A DNA stretch of 64,000 nt from Bagarius yarrelli (lineage: Eukaryota > Chordata > Actinopteri > Siluriformes > Sisoridae), in the NCBI GenBank assembly GCA_005784505.1, contig VCAZ01000135.1, positions 392,018-456,017 on the forward strand, read 5' to 3'. Below the pieces are notes generated by a model, which ran no database searches, had not been told where the DNA came from, and saw only the letters and a program-made list of their open reading frames with translations. The position numbers were made by a program, and so were the translations under genes. Below are positions 1-13,071 of this stretch, in pieces; the stretch's first letter is position 1; every line of letters begins with the position of its first letter.

Positions 1-566
1 AGTTTGACATTGAGGAATATTGTTTTTAAAGTATTCCACAATCTTTTTACACTCTTTCACAGATTGGAGAGCCTCTGCCCATTTTTACTTCTCAGAAACT
101 CCCTTTTGAACACATCCTTTTTATAGCTAATCATGTTAAAGATCTGATGACAATTAACTTAATTAGATGCTAAGTGTTTCTCCAGCTAAATCTTTTTTTT
201 AGACCTGTAGCAAGCATCGAATTTCGAATGAGCTCATTTAGTGGATAAAAGTGTAAAATTTCTCAGTGTAAACATTAGTTATGTTCTATTGTGAATAAAA
301 TATTGACTCATGTGATTTAAAAGTCTTTTAGTTTTCATTTTATTCAAATCATTTGAATAAAATCTAATAAAAAATCATTTTATTCAAACATCCCAACTTT
401 TCCGGCATTCAGGTTGTAATAATAATTTGATTTTTTCATGTTGTGAAATTTTTCTTTATATTTGCATTAATTTAAATGCTTGTCCACATTAGATTGTGCC
501 TTTTGCCATCAAGTCTAAGTAAGTGTCAAGTTCTTTTAATGCAAATCACAAAATCCTCCACTACAG

Positions 567-577
567 TCACACACACA

Positions 578-634
<57 letters not shown>
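567..634. repeat. (CA)n microsatellite
   Basis: Nearly pure CA dinucleotide run of about 68 bp with one AA interruption near its left end. Confidence 0.95.
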
Positions 635-637
<3 letters not shown>

Positions 638-1098
638 AAAGTGAATTTTAACACTCTTAACTTTACTTTTCTTGAAAGACTCCCCACCCAGTCTGATCTG
701 ACTAATCTAGCACTCTGTGACTATACACCGTCCCACATTTTATTGTATGAAATGAAAGAAATGAAGCATGATGGAACCTGCTGCTACACGTCAGGGTGGT
801 GCGATGGGTTCTGAGTTACTGGTACTGCTCCACATTTTAAGGGTTTATTTTTCGTAAGACGCTGCAAAAATCAGACAGACTCATTTGTTTTAATAGACAT
901 GTGTGATAAAGAAGGCAAGTCCTAATTATTCACATTGACATTACTACACAGTGAAATCTATTTTCACTTACCCCAGTCCAGGGTGGGGTGAGATTGCAGG
1001 GTCATAGCGGCCATAACCCCCTGTTACAGAGAAGTGTGTCGTTCAAATGTCAAGAAGAAGTACTGACACTGATGTCTCCTTTTTTCAGGGTGACACAT

Positions 1099-1262
1099 TC
1101 CATTTACATTTTATTCATTTGGCAGACATCCTTAACCAGCGAGACTTACATTTATCTGTTTTATACAACTGAGCAACTGGGGGCCCAACAATGGTATGCT
1201 GGGAATCGAACCCTGATCTTCCAATTAGCAGTCCAACACCTTAACCACTGAACTACCACTTC
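1099..1262 (-). mobile_element. tRNA-headed SINE copy, minus orientation
   Basis: Read on the minus strand it begins with a tRNA-like head (AGTGGTTAAGGTGTTGGACT, then a B-box-like GGGTTCGATTCCCAGC). It continues through the GGGCCC and TTGTATAAAACAG block and ends in a tail resembling ...ATGTCTGCCAAATG, as in L2-tailed fish SINEs. The same unit recurs more than a dozen times in this window. Confidence 0.7.
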
Positions 1263-1867
1263 CTATGAATCCTTACAGAAACCTGCTTGTGGCGGATAAG
1301 GATAAACTTCTAAGTGGCTCAGCAGGATTATATTGGGAATAGAATCCCCCATTTTTCTGGTTTGGAGTCCAATAACTTATGAGCTACCACCTCTCCCACC
1401 TACACTTACACAGATACCATAGCATTGTCGATGTTGTACATATTGAAGATGCTATAAAGGCGCTGTGTTTTTGCCTATTGGGTTGCCTGGTAGTGTCAGA
1501 GGTTACATGTTCCTGTGCATTGAGTCTCAGTTATAGGATGTACTGTTGGTTTGAGTTATTAAAGTATGTCTGCATGTCTATCCGCCTTCTTCTCCTTGTT
1601 TGCTTTGTAACACCCGCAAGCCATCCAAGCCCTCAACATCTGGAGAGCCTGGACTTTCTTTTGGACTTGTTCCTTGTTGACTTCACAACTCACACATTTA
1701 CAATAAGGTGAATTCTGCACTATATTTTATTGCATATCGACAAAGATATTTCACTGACTATCAGTTTGAGCTGTCATATTTGCCAGCATATTGCTGTTTT
1801 TATTGCCCCCTGTCTGTCAATGTCTTTCTTTTCCCTATAATTATTACTACAGTTTATTACTTTTCTG

Positions 1868-2032
1868 ACATTTGGCAAAAGTCTATACCAAGAGCGACTT
1901 ACATTCATCTTATTTTCTTTTATGTAATGGAATAATTACAGGTTAAGGGTCTTGCTTAGCTTGGTGTGGCCTGGAATTGAAGCCACAATCCTCTGATTAA
2001 CAGTCCAACATTTTAACCACTGAGCTGCAACT
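1868..2032 (-). mobile_element. tRNA-headed SINE copy, minus orientation, diverged
   Basis: Same family as the copy at 1.1 kb. The minus strand reads AGTGGTTAAAATGTTGGACT, a GGATTGTGGCTTCAATTCC box, then GTAAGTCGCTCTTGG in the tail. Internally diverged and lacking a clear GGGCCCC block. Confidence 0.6.
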
Positions 2033-2070
2033 CTGTATAGTCTTATCTTATAACTCTTTATTTCATATGT

Positions 2071-2251
2071 CAGTGCTGGGCAAGCTCGGTTTTGGAGGGT
2101 TGGTGTCCTGCAGAGTGTAACTCCAACTAGCTCCAAGTTTCATGTATACCTAGCAAGATCCCGCTTAGGTGGTTCAGGTGTGTTTGATTAGGGTTGAAGC
2201 CAAGCTCTGCAGGACACCCTGACTCTCCAGGACCGAGTTTGCCCACCCCTG
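2071..2251. mobile_element. hAT-type MITE, 181 bp
   Basis: Inverted termini: the left end reads CAGTGCTGGGCAAGCTCGG and the right end CCGAGTTTGCCCACCCCTG. Inside both arms is the mirrored block GTGTCCTGCAGAGTGTA / CTCTGCAGGACACC. Flanks TCATATGT and ACATATGT match at 7 of 8 positions, the target-site length expected for hAT elements. It carries no coding capacity. A related element forms the core of the palindrome at 21.7 kb. Confidence 0.75.
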
Positions 2252-2261
2252 ACATATGTGG

Positions 2262-2325
2262 TCATGCTGGACTGCTGATTGTGGGTTCGATTCCCAGCAC
2301 CACCAAGCTGCCTCTGCATGTGTGT
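2262..2325 (+). mobile_element. SINE head fragment
   Basis: Short piece of the tRNA-headed SINE (GGACTGCTGATTGTGGGTTC then GATTCCCAGCACCACCAAGC), directly right of the hAT MITE. The tail is missing. Confidence 0.5.
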
Positions 2326-3022
2326 CTGAGATTACTATAGAAAACAAAATCAGCAGCATGGACCTTCATATAAAATAAAATATATTTTTTTATTTTCCAG
2401 ATAGACATGTATAAACCAGTCCCCAGTTTCTAATGTCTCTGTAATAATTGCTCCTAATGGCTTCTCATCATTCTAACAGTAATTATCTCATCATGAAAAA
2501 GGTTCTATTGTGTTCTTTTGCAAGTTTAAAACGTTCCACTGAAAACCATTAACACAACGTGACAAAACCACTAAAGGTTTTGCAATGTTTTATTTAGCAT
2601 TGTTGAATATACTATTAACCTACTTCCCGAAACAAGGCTAGGCCATTTACACTTCTCCTGTTTCACTGTAGAGGAGTAGTTAGAAGTCCACACCCAAACA
2701 TCCTGCCCACACGGGATAGAACATACAGCCAACAGCTCACACAGCAGCGGCGGCGGCTGGGAACTACACTCGATCCCACACAGACTTCTAAATGAACAAT
2801 CGGAAGCTGGAAGGCTTCAGATATAAATCTGTTTGCAGGACAGAACAAAAAGAATCTAAAAAATAAAATGCAGACAAGACGTGACAACAGGGGTCTGAAT
2901 CACTGCTTTAGGTTTGTGAGATCTTTGGAGACTGAGTCACTCAGAGTGCCCTGATCTCTGATTCCACAGAGAGCGTAAACACAGTCTGGATAAAAGCTTA
3001 CTGTGTTATGCTGTACAGGAAG

Positions 3023-3023
<1 letters not shown>

Positions 3024-3080
<57 letters not shown>
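3024..3080. repeat. (CA)n microsatellite
   Basis: Pure CA run of about 57 bp. It generates the spurious minus-strand frame that reads as Val-Cys repeats. Confidence 0.95.
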
Positions 3081-3082
<2 letters not shown>

Positions 3083-3210
3083 CCATACTTCAGAGCAGTT
3101 GCTACGGTGACCAAACAATAAAAACAACAGCAAAAGTGGTGAAAGTGCGTGTCTATGTAATTATGAGGCAGAAGCATGTTAGAGCCCCTAACGTTTCTGC
3201 CCCTTCCCCC

Positions 3211-3211
3211 T

Positions 3212-3251
<40 letters not shown>

Positions 3252-3257
3252 CCTCTT
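3211..3257. repeat. (CT)n microsatellite
   Basis: CT run with a few TTT interruptions, about 130 bp right of the CA run. Confidence 0.9.
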
Positions 3258-4584
3258 TAGCTGTATCTGTGTTGTTCTGAGTAGGGTTGAAGTTTGTTTG
3301 ATTTTTTATTCCCAAGCGTTTGACTAAGTGACAATGAAGAAGTGCTTTTCAACTCATTCTGGCAAACAGGGTGCATTTTTTTGGGAAACACCCACGAACA
3401 CACACAAAGCAATGATTGTTAGTCTCAGGTTAAAGAGTCGTACCGAAGCTTAAGATCTGACACTGTAATGTAAACTGCAGTTTTGTGTGCTGTAGCGATC
3501 CTTTTATAAATAACTTTGCTAGACAAAACACCGATAGCAACTTCTCCTGGTAACCCGAGTGATCTGAACTCAGGTCTAATTTATCACACGAGCGTTGACG
3601 ATCATTATCAAAGGACAAGGGTGTGGGCAGACGGGCTTGGCACTTAATATGGCTGCTATGTTACATAAACGCCAGTCAATCTTTGTTGCCTTGTTGGTTA
3701 ACATGACAAAAATCACCTTTATGCCAAATTTGCTGTAATAAATATAATTCAATTTTACAGCAGCCTTCAGTATGGAGTATAAATTCAATAGCTTCTTTTA
3801 TTTGGTTAATTTGGTCCGGATTAAAAATAAAAATGATACACTTGGTTCTCAGCAATCACATTGGCATTTTTGACAGCAAACCTAAAAGCCTTGTTACATT
3901 GACTAGCCTGACTAGCCTTACAAGATAAAAACTCACATAAAATGTTCTAACAGCAGAGGTATTTTCTCAGTTGTATCTCAGGAACCAAGATCTGCTGCAA
4001 GGGGATGGCATTTCTGACATCTTATCCAAACAAGGAGCAACATAGGTCCTTTATTAAAACCAACCAGGTATGCTTGAACCAAAAGGACAAAGAATTAGGA
4101 TGTCATCTTGGTGACATCACATCCTGTTTTTGGTCCAATTTTTCAGTTCATATTTCAGTTGGACTGCACCAGACTCTGCAAACCCAGTCTGGTTGTTTGG
4201 TGCGCACCATTGAACAAGATATTTCACCAGAGTTCGTTTATTAATCAACAAGTGTGAACAGAACTTTGAAAGAGAATTTTGAGAAATTTCCCTGGGTCAA
4301 AAGGGCAAAAATAGATGATCATAGGCTTAGACAACAGATAAAAACTGTTTATGGCAAAACATGAGCGGATTGGTGGACTATCTTCACACTCTATTGGTGT
4401 GTTTAGGAATGATTGTTACTGACAGAAGTTTGTCCTTTTGGTTTGTTTCTAAATTATGACTGGTACAATTATCAAATATTTTGGAACCTGTTGTTGAAGA
4501 ACCGGAGACATTTTTCAGTAAAATTGGTCAAGATGGACCCACAATTGCTAAATGCCCTAGATGCCACTGTTGGACCCTTTCTTC

Positions 4585-4665
4585 AGCAGGGGTGCCGTAT
4601 CATGGCTGACCCCATGTTTCCCAAGCAGGGATATCTGAAGAAAAGATTTACTATGTATATGACTC
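4585..4665 (+). mobile_element. Tail fragment of a second SINE family
   Basis: The stretch CAGGGGTGCCGTATCATGGC, CTGACCC, then GGGATATCTGAAGAAAAGA matches the tail of the element at 40.5 kb (GGCGCTGTATCATAACTGAC ... GATGGGATAT). Strongly diverged. The ORF of 4,413-4,688 that overlaps it is not a gene. Confidence 0.4.
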
Positions 4666-5579
4666 ATAAAGACTCACTTAACTGTTAAACTCAGGGTGTA
4701 ACATGCCCAGATTACCATCAATAATAATATGCTTAGCTTTCGCTATTGCTCTTAATTATCATTACTTAAAAGTACTAAAAGCAAATCTTCACGTAGCTCC
4801 TACCCAATCCAGGACAAAATAATTAGGATTTGGGTTCAGGCTTGAAGGACCAGCCCAGACCACACCCCTACATCATGTCACTGCTGCAATGACAAGATTT
4901 CATGTTCATGTCACCATTTTCTTGCCAGATTTGAGTCCCAGACTCCTGTTACACACTGGGCAGACATTCACAAAGAGATGTTTCACTTTGTACTGCTACA
5001 CCCACTGAGTCAGAGGATAATTATTCTGTACACGGGTTTAAATCCTCTATATTTTGTAATCTGTGTCAATATTGGATTCTGTGATCAAATCAAAGTCAGC
5101 AAACTCAACCCAGTAGCATTGATTACATCAAATAAAAACATTTCAAATCAAGTGTTTAGCATCACACCTAGAGATCGAATGTTTGGAAACTGCTAGACAG
5201 GGTGGTGGTGGATCAGAGCCTATTCTGGGAATACACCCTAAAACACCCCCTAATTCATTCACACACATTCACACCTAGGAGCCAGATCACCCATGATCTT
5301 TGTTTGAAAAGGAAACCCATGTGCAAATGGGAAGAATATGTGAAACTCCATGCACAACGTGAAGCTCAGGAAGGAAACCAAGACCCTAAAGATTAGACGG
5401 ACATCTACATATTGTCTGTTATAGAAGACGAGTTTTTGGTACAATGTGCTCATGTGTCCATCAGTGAAAGCTGGTCAAGACCAATAGGTCAATCAATAAA
5501 ATACATAAATGCAATTCTCCTGAAATCAGTCTGTCCACTAAAATTTTCTGGCAAGAAATGTCTGAGTCCATCTAATTTT

Positions 5580-5670
5580 TCAGCACAGGCAGCTTGTTGG
5601 CACAGGAAATTGAACCCATTATCTTCCAATCAGCAAGCCAACACCTTAACCACTGTGCTGCCACTACCAA
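5580..5670 (-). mobile_element. SINE head fragment, minus orientation
   Basis: Minus strand reads CAGTGGTTAAGGTGTTGGCT, then a degraded B box and GTGCCAACAAGCTGCC. Only the tRNA-like half is left. Confidence 0.5.
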
Positions 5671-6292
5671 CATTCCCAACACTAAAATCATTTAAACGTT
5701 TCAGGAAACAAACTGTATTTATTCTACAGGGTCATGAGGAAGCTGGGGTCTATCACAGAAAAACTTTTGTTACACGAATCTGGGGCCATTCTGGACAGGG
5801 TGCCAACACTTCAATGGGCACAATCATACACAGAGCCATTCACATACCACAGAAATATAGTGACGTCAGACAATCAGCCTGCAATGCATGTCACTTGCCG
5901 GAGTTGCCAGAAAACCCCAAACTCTACAGTACAATTCCCACCACCCATAAAGATAGAAATTATTCTGTTTTGTGGTGAAATGAAGTTTCCATCCAGTCCA
6001 AGTTGCTGTCTGTCTTTAATCCCTGGGTGAAGACCTAACTCTTCCTCTGTCTCCTAACACTCTAAAAAGGTATCTCTTTGTTGCTTTTCTTCCAGCAGTG
6101 TTTTGAACTTCTGTAGAACATCTGCCAAAACTGTAAACGTATACTAAAGTAGCTCATTACTAAAGGCGTTAAACTGCTAACTGGAACATTATGGGTTAAA
6201 TTTCCAGCATAGTTCTGCTTACCCTTCAATAAATGTAAATCACTTTGGATAAGGGTGTCTACCAAAAACCAAAAATGTAAATGTATGAAGCC

Positions 6293-6471
6293 CTGTGGTT
6301 AAGGTGTTGGACTACTAATCTAAAGACCCGGGTTTGATTCCCAGCACCACCAAGCCACCACCGCTGGGCACCTAAGCAAGGCTCTTAACCCTCAACTGCT
6401 CAGTCGTATAACAGGCAATAATGTAAGTTGCTTTGGATAAGGGCATCTGCCAAATGCTGCAAATGTAAATA
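6293..6471 (+). mobile_element. tRNA-headed SINE copy, near full length
   Basis: Contains GTGGTTAAGGTGTTGGACTA, GGGTTTGATTCCCAGCACCA, a GCACCTAAGCAAGGCTCTTA block, CAACTGCTCAGTCGTATAA, and the tail GGATAAGGGCATCTGCCAAA followed by AATGTAAAT. Head, body and tail are in the canonical order. Confidence 0.75.
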
Positions 6472-7194
6472 CAGGGAATCAACCCCAAATGTACAGGTGC
6501 AATGCAAAGATCTCAACCCCTCTAGCAAAGTAATTTTTGCAAGTTAAGGGTTTTTTTTATAAAACCAAAAAAAGGCTTCATTGTGAAGTCAAACAAACTG
6601 GGAGACTGCAAGTATGACATCATAATACAGAGCAGAGCTTGTTAATTCTGATTCATCATCGACCGTTGCTTTAAACCGATCATTTAGGGACATGCCTTTA
6701 TTAATCACCTGCATGTTCTGTCTCTTCACACTGAGAATTGACTCATAATTCATGGAATAGGCCTGTGTATAAGTTTGTGCTAATTTGCCATTAGCTAGCT
6801 AGAATTCTGTGCTGTATTAATATACTGGCTTACTGTCTTACTGATTTGAGGAACAGTCTGATGTTTCTTCTGTAGCATCTGCTTTCTAACCTGCAGCTGG
6901 AACATCCCCAGGATCTTCCACCCCCCAGAAAATCATATTAATTATTAATGTTTCCCCTGGGATTCCCTTGATTTTAGGAATAATTCACATGATAATGCTG
7001 CAACCCACAATGTATAGAAAGATCTCAATCTGTTACTATAATTATGCATGGATATGTGGGAAATGAGAGAAAAAGAAGGTGGAATACCTTATATTTTTTT
7101 GTAATAACTTAAGGTATGTGGACACACCACCAGCTCCCTCTCTCTCAGTTTTATTGACTGTCTCTGTATGTTGTGTCAGTTTATCCCTCTTGCA

Positions 7195-7470
7195 ATTACT
7201 GTAAACTCGGAGACTCAAACCCTGTTCCAGCATGACAGTGTCCCTGTGCACAAATCCCTGATCTCCATGAAGGCATGCTCTGGATGCTCTGTATGTTTTG
7301 GAGGAGAAGAACCTTCATGTTCTGTCCTGATTCTGACTCAAACCCTTTAAACTAAACACCTTTGGGATGAACTGGAACACTGACTGCACCCTAGAGCTCC
7401 TCACCTCAACATTAGTGTCTGATTAGTGTCCAACAAGAACACACCCTGTTGGTAGGATACTTCAAGTTTA
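7195..7470 (+). mobile_element. Tc1-like transposase remnant (C-terminal part)
   Basis: Forward translation in shifting frames gives QHDSVPVHK-like and then TFGMNW / HLWDELE-like pieces, which match the C-terminal half of Tc1-like DD34E transposases (the PDLNPIEHLWDELE region). Stops and frameshifts are frequent, so it is inactive. A closely related remnant lies at 11.25-11.62 kb. The family assignment rests on the motif pattern only. Confidence 0.55.
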
Positions 7471-8079
7471 ACTATGAATATCGAATATTTCTCCTTCTTT
7501 CTCATTTGTCAATTAAACACATGCTACACAAACACAGCTCTCTAACCAACGACTGCAGCTAGCATCATATCCGGTGATGTAAAGCAGATTTGACAGATTG
7601 AGCTAAACCCCACATAGCAAAATTGGTTTGGACTAATGAAGGGCCATACAACCCACCATTACCTGGCCCAAGTACAGCAATAAAGTACGGTCCATGATAG
7701 GACCAGTTGTTGCCAGAAGTCGGGCCTTATATATAGGCTGTAGCCTAGGCTATATATATATGTGGATATAGCAGCCCTATTCTGGTATGTAGGACCGAAC
7801 AAATTGGTTTAAACTGTCAGCACCAACAAAACCTGGGCAGCCATAATACAAGGCCTTGAGCAGAGGATTAAACTCCTTGCTTAAGGACCTGACCTTTCCT
7901 ACAATTGACAGCTAGACACCTTCACTGAAAAAAAAAAGGAATGTTTCTTTCTTTGCTGTTCTTTTTTTTACCTACATGAGCCAGGATACAAACATAGACC
8001 GCACAGAGTGTAAGAGCAGCATATATGTCAACACGCTACTCACTACGCCACCACACATCTCAATGTATTCAACAAACAT

Positions 8080-8275
8080 TTGGGATCTCAGTGGTTAAAC
8101 TGTTGGACTGCTGATCAGAAGATTGTGGGTTCAATTTCCAGCACAAACAAAAGGCCACTGGCCCCAGAGTAAAGGCCCTTCGCCCCTTAGCTGCTGAGTT
8201 GGCTAATAAAATGCAATAAAAGTAAGTCACTTTGGATTAGGGAGCCTACAAAATGCCGTAACGGTAAATGTACAC
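8080..8275 (+). mobile_element. tRNA-headed SINE copy, diverged
   Basis: CAGTGGTTAAACTGTTGGAC, GATTGTGGGTTCAATTTCC, AAAGGCCCTTCGCCCCTTAG, then a tail with AGTCACTTTGGATTAGGG and AAATGCCG. Older than the 6.3-kb copy. Confidence 0.65.
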
Positions 8276-8398
8276 TTAACTTTTTAACTTTCTGATGTTA
8301 ATTAATCTCTGCTAACTTTACAATCCAAAAAAGCAACGTCAATCTTAACATAGTTTACATTTTGTTTGTGTATTGTGTGAGACTAATGCCGTCTTACC

Positions 8399-8426
8399 AC
8401 ACACACACACACATATATATATATAT
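8399..8426. repeat. Compound (CA)n(TA)n microsatellite
   Basis: A short CA run that changes directly into a TA run. Confidence 0.85.
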
Positions 8427-9302
8427 TGCTCTTCTGTTTGTTTGTTTACTTCTGTTGTCCTCATGTGTAAATGTTTAAACGTAAATGTTTAATTCATGTG
8501 TAATTAATGTAAGCTTGTTTATAGATTGCATGAAACATATGATGCAAACAGAAACAGCTGTGTGTATGAAAATATTTTAATCTTATTCAAAAATATCTGA
8601 AATTACGCTGTAAGTGTGATATAGGACTGACTTCACCTCTATATTTTAAATGATCCACTCATCAACCAGCCCATGTCCTTTTCGCAGTCTTAAAGGTGGT
8701 TCCACTCCACCGTAGCTGGGCCTTGTGCAGTCCACATGCCTTATGCCATTGCCTAATGAATGCCAGATGTGCCGGTTTTATGCCAGATCAGAAGGTCTTG
8801 ACTAGATGAAGATAATTAAACTAATTAAAGGGAAATTTTATCTTAAACATCTATATTTATTTATATCTTCTACACCTGGTGTTTAAATAGATTGCAGGTC
8901 AGACATTCGTTTGAAAGATTTTTGGAATTCTTCAGCATTGTTAAAATGAGGGTGCGTATAAGTGGGCGTGTCCCTTAAGTCAACACAAAAAATGAGTAAA
9001 AACCAACAATGTGTGCATGATATAGTGCCGTTTCAAAGACAACAGACATCAGAAGCCTCGACCTAGTCTCAGCGTGGCTCTGGCGGTGTTCAGAACGGGT
9101 GCCGGACCTTTCTGAGTGAGTGTGTAGCTGCATGTGAAGGTGTGTTAACAGTATCACGTCTTCAGGTGAGACGACTGAGTTACAGATCTACAAGGTCGAC
9201 CACACCCTGGAACACGGAGGGTTGTGTGCAGGCATGTGACCGGGATCCAGACAAACAGGTCCGGCATGCTCTGTTTTACTGCTCCTCCTTACAAGAACAG
9301 AG

Positions 9303-9304
<2 letters not shown>

Positions 9305-9372
<68 letters not shown>

Positions 9373-9388
9373 AACACACACATACACA
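9305..9388. repeat. (CA)n microsatellite
   Basis: CA run of over 60 bp with a decayed right edge (ATACAAACACAC). It opens false frames on both strands. Confidence 0.95.
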
Positions 9389-9633
9389 CTTTCAGGACAC
9401 TTTGCATTTTAAATCCCTTAAAGTTAACATACCAAACATGCATGTCTTTTAAACACACAACATTGGTGTGTTCGGGGGAGGTGAAGGTTGGAAGAGCAAG
9501 GCAAAGCACGGGGGTGGGGTGGGGTGGTGGTAGGGGGATTAAAACTTTAACAGAAGCTGCTTATCAAGCATGTAAGAACAGGTCACGGTATCAGTCATAT
9601 GATATTTGCAAGAAAATATAGTTTAGTAACGAT

Positions 9634-9687
9634 TAATCCCTAATCCCGAGCCCCTAATCCCTAATCCCTAATCCCTTATCCCTTATC
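9634..9687. repeat. Short (CCCTAAT)n telomere-like array
   Basis: Six to seven copies of a 7-bp unit CCCTAAT with CCCTTAT variants. This is one base longer than the vertebrate telomere unit CCCTAA, and the array is only about 50 bp. See findings. Confidence 0.7.
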
Positions 9688-10659
9688 CATAACTTGCATT
9701 ATTTAAATGATCAGTGATACTTGACTATTTGTGTATCAGACAGGTTTGTGTGATGACATGAGGTTTACTCCAAAATTTATATTCTTCCTACATCACAGTA
9801 TTGTGCTGAAGAGAAACTTTTATCCTGGTATAGTTACCTTCAACCTTCCATAGACTTGTTAGTTCTTGTTCTCAGGTACTTGAGATCTCTGCTTCTTCCT
9901 CAGCTTTAGCTGTCAGAACCCTTTCATAAAAAAAATTACAGATCGACTTCTGGAGACTTCAGTTAAAGTTTAATTGAATTAAATGTTATTTGCATTGCAA
10001 TTTTTAGAACATACATCATCTTAAAGCAGCTTTATAGAAAAAAGTTTCCCAATGAGGTGTTGAAGGAAGGAACCTTGCGAGGAACCAGTTTAAACCCTCA
10101 TTTGACTCTAATTAGAGTTTCCTCACAGAACGTCCAGCATGTTAATGAACACACAAACAGTTTAATCAGTTTATTATCAGTATAGCATGTTCTGTACATC
10201 AACACCTGACCATCAATAATATCACATTACCACCAGGAACCAGATCAGGAACTAGGCTGTGCATTTCCACAGACATAGTCCTGTCCTAGTGATTAAAACC
10301 TTGCTGGTCAGTGGGCAAAGCTTCCACCACAGAGCGTAGTCAGTTCATTAGTGATGGACTGACACTCTCCTTACCATTAGGACCACCAGCAAAATCCAAC
10401 AGGAACTAGAACATAGTGTGAGAGAAAAAACATGTATATGAACAGATAGTGGAGGAATGTCACCAATTAGGTGACCAAGTGACGAAGTTAAAAAACAACG
10501 TAAACAATAACACAGGAATGACATGCAGTAGAAGTTTATTCTTATTGTTAAAGGATTCAATGATATAGTAGAGTTTTTCCTCCAGGATATTCTGGATCTG
10601 TGTCAAAACTTCAACTCCACCTGTCAATCAATATGTCAACAACATCCACCCCACAATCT

Positions 10660-10661
<2 letters not shown>

Positions 10662-10709
<48 letters not shown>
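10662..10709. repeat. (CA)n microsatellite
   Basis: Uninterrupted CA run of 48 bp. Confidence 0.95.
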
Positions 10710-10711
<2 letters not shown>

Positions 10712-11254
10712 GGTGCTTCAGTAGGTTACAAAGCTCCACCAATCATAAATCACAACTTCATAATGATGCACATATACAGACATGCACGCTGTCCTGCGTG
10801 CTGATTGGTCGGTTTAGCGCTGTGCCTCAGGACAGAGGAGTGATTCTGAAGAATCTCAGGATCGTGTGCAAAAGTGTTCTAATTAATTTACCAGGATTCC
10901 AGAAGGTTACCAGTAAGCTAACAGTGTGAATGTGCTAGCATTGTGTACTGCACTCATGATGCTAAGCTACATCAAGCTTTTTAGCTCATCATATAGATTC
11001 CAACAGAACGTCATGCTAAACCTCCATACAGAACAAAGCTAAACAAAAACAAAAAGAAAGTGATACGCCAAATGCTAAAAAAGCACAAACACCTAGCAAA
11101 AGGCTAGTCTACCAAAACGATTGTTAGCTAGTGTGACGTTCATGGCGTTCCATCATGGCGTCGCTTTGTCGTAAATTATTTTCAGAATGACTCTTGTCCA
11201 ATCTCAGAGTTGAGAAGGTCCAATCAGAGGTTCTACAGAGTTCTGCACTTCTGC

Positions 11255-11620
11255 ACAGAATCAAACCCTGTCCCAGCATGACAATGTCCCTGTAAAGACA
11301 TGCTGTGTTCTGGATGTTTTGGAGTAGAAGAACTCTCATGTCCTGTACAGAGTCCTGATTCTGACTCAACCTTTTTTAAACTGAACACCTTTGGGATGAA
11401 CTGGAACCCCGACTGAACCCCAGACCTCCAAACCTCAACATTAGTGTCTGATCTCACTCATACTATTGGAACTGAATGATCAAATCCACACAGTCACATG
11501 ACCCAATCTAATGGCGCTGATTGGAGCAGCAGGAGAGGTATACATCTAGAGACAAGATGTTTGATGACAAACACAGATGGGTGTGAAGAATGCGGGTGCA
11601 CATACTTTTGCTCAGGAAGT
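11255..11620 (+). mobile_element. Tc1-like transposase remnant with possible 3' terminus
   Basis: Homologous to the 7.2-kb remnant: CCCTGTCCCAGCATGACAAT, AACACCTTTGGGATGAACTG, then CTCAACATTAGTGTCTGATC. It continues further right and ends near TGCACATACTTTTGCTCA, which resembles the outer end of fish Tc1-like elements. No intact frame remains. Confidence 0.55.
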
Positions 11621-12032
11621 GTGTGAGATAATTGAACCATAATTAGTTTTACAGTAAAGCTGAATAAAGGTCACTGCAGGCAGATTTGTAGCCAGATGGG
11701 ATTGAAGGTGCTGATCCAGCAGGAGGAGAAGATCTCTGTTTCTCCACAATAGAGAAAAAATAAATCTAACTTTAAATAAAATAACGAATAAATTAATAAA
11801 CAAATGAAAAAAACCCTGAAACTGTTCAGTACGAATATAAATCCAGTGTAAACGGGAACGAAAGCACGACGTTGTGGGTTTCGTTAATTGTGTCACCTGC
11901 GTGAATGTTTATGAGTTTCAGCAGAAGTAATAAATCATTTATTTTGCTCGAGGATATATAAATGTCACGGTTTCTGCTTTTTATCTTCAGTTTTTATTGT
12001 TTAATAAAGCAGCTTACAACAACAAAACAGCC

Positions 12033-12075
<43 letters not shown>
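12033..12075. repeat. (AAT)n microsatellite
   Basis: About 14 AAT/ATA triplets in an A-rich stretch. Confidence 0.9.
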
Positions 12076-12077
<2 letters not shown>

Positions 12078-12426
12078 GAAACTTTTTTAAAATTTAAAAC
12101 ATTTTATTTTTATCTCCAATGAGCAAAACTGAGGTGACCATCTGGAGGGAAAAAACTCTCGGAAGAACATGTTAGAAAGAACACTGGAAAGGAACCAGAC
12201 ACAATATGGAAGGAAGGACGGAAGGGAAAAAGGAAGAAAGGAAGAAAGAGAGAAAGATGCTGAGCTGATGGAGAATGAATACTAATGAATAATAATAATT
12301 ATCATTACAGAATTAAGGTGATTACAGGTACACATACTTTCAGCTCTGATAAAAACTACAGCTGAGATGTTTGAGATTTTTTTCTCTGAACTGATACACA
12401 TCAAGGAACGCTCTGATGGGTGTGTC

Positions 12427-12428
<2 letters not shown>

Positions 12429-12460
<32 letters not shown>
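12429..12460. repeat. (GA)n microsatellite
   Basis: Pure GA run of about 32 bp. Confidence 0.9.
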
Positions 12461-12467
<7 letters not shown>

Positions 12468-13032
12468 ACAGAGGAGGAATTCATCTCTCTGCAGCAAACA
12501 CCTGACCGGACCACATTCTCGGCCTGCACCTGCTTAGCACGTGTGTTCAGTTAGAGCCACGGGGAACCTTTGACCCGACGCAGGTGGACGTCCCAAACTG
12601 TCCAGAACAAAACACAGCAAATCCTCGAAGTTCTGAGAATAAAAAAAATCCTTTTCTACCATGAAACTGAAATAATAATTACAAGATCACGTCAAATTAC
12701 ACCAGCTATTAGCTACTATTAAAGACATCTCAGCACTACCGTATTCCAGTACACACACACACACACACACACCACAAACACACCCACACACACCCACGCA
12801 AAACACACTCCACACACTCATAATCTGTGTCTGCGGCCAAAATGCAAAATTTATATAATTAAAAAAAAATAATGATTCTCTTTAATCCTCTTTCACACCC
12901 CTGTATATTTATACTTGTGTTCACACACACACACACACACACGGAGTTTTATTATTCATCTAAAAATCATTACAGCTACATTACATATTACATTAATAAA
13001 TACTAGCTGACTGTAACTCTACCTATAAAATC

Positions 13033-13035
<3 letters not shown>

Positions 13036-13068
<33 letters not shown>
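13036..13068. repeat. (CA)n microsatellite
   Basis: CA run of about 33 bp. Shorter CA runs near 12.75 and 12.92 kb precede it. Confidence 0.9.

Positions 13069-13071
<3 letters not shown>

Noticed and set aside
476..814. 112-aa ORF with a long His-Thr run
   Set aside because: Created by the CA microsatellite. No conserved segment or splice context on either side. The same holds for ORFs at 2,998-3,315, 9,142-9,621, 10,600-10,929, 36,191-36,499 and 36,594-36,833.
4005..5978. Several ORFs of 60-188 aa
   Set aside because: No recognisable domain, no exon borders, and overlap with SINE and other repeat fragments.
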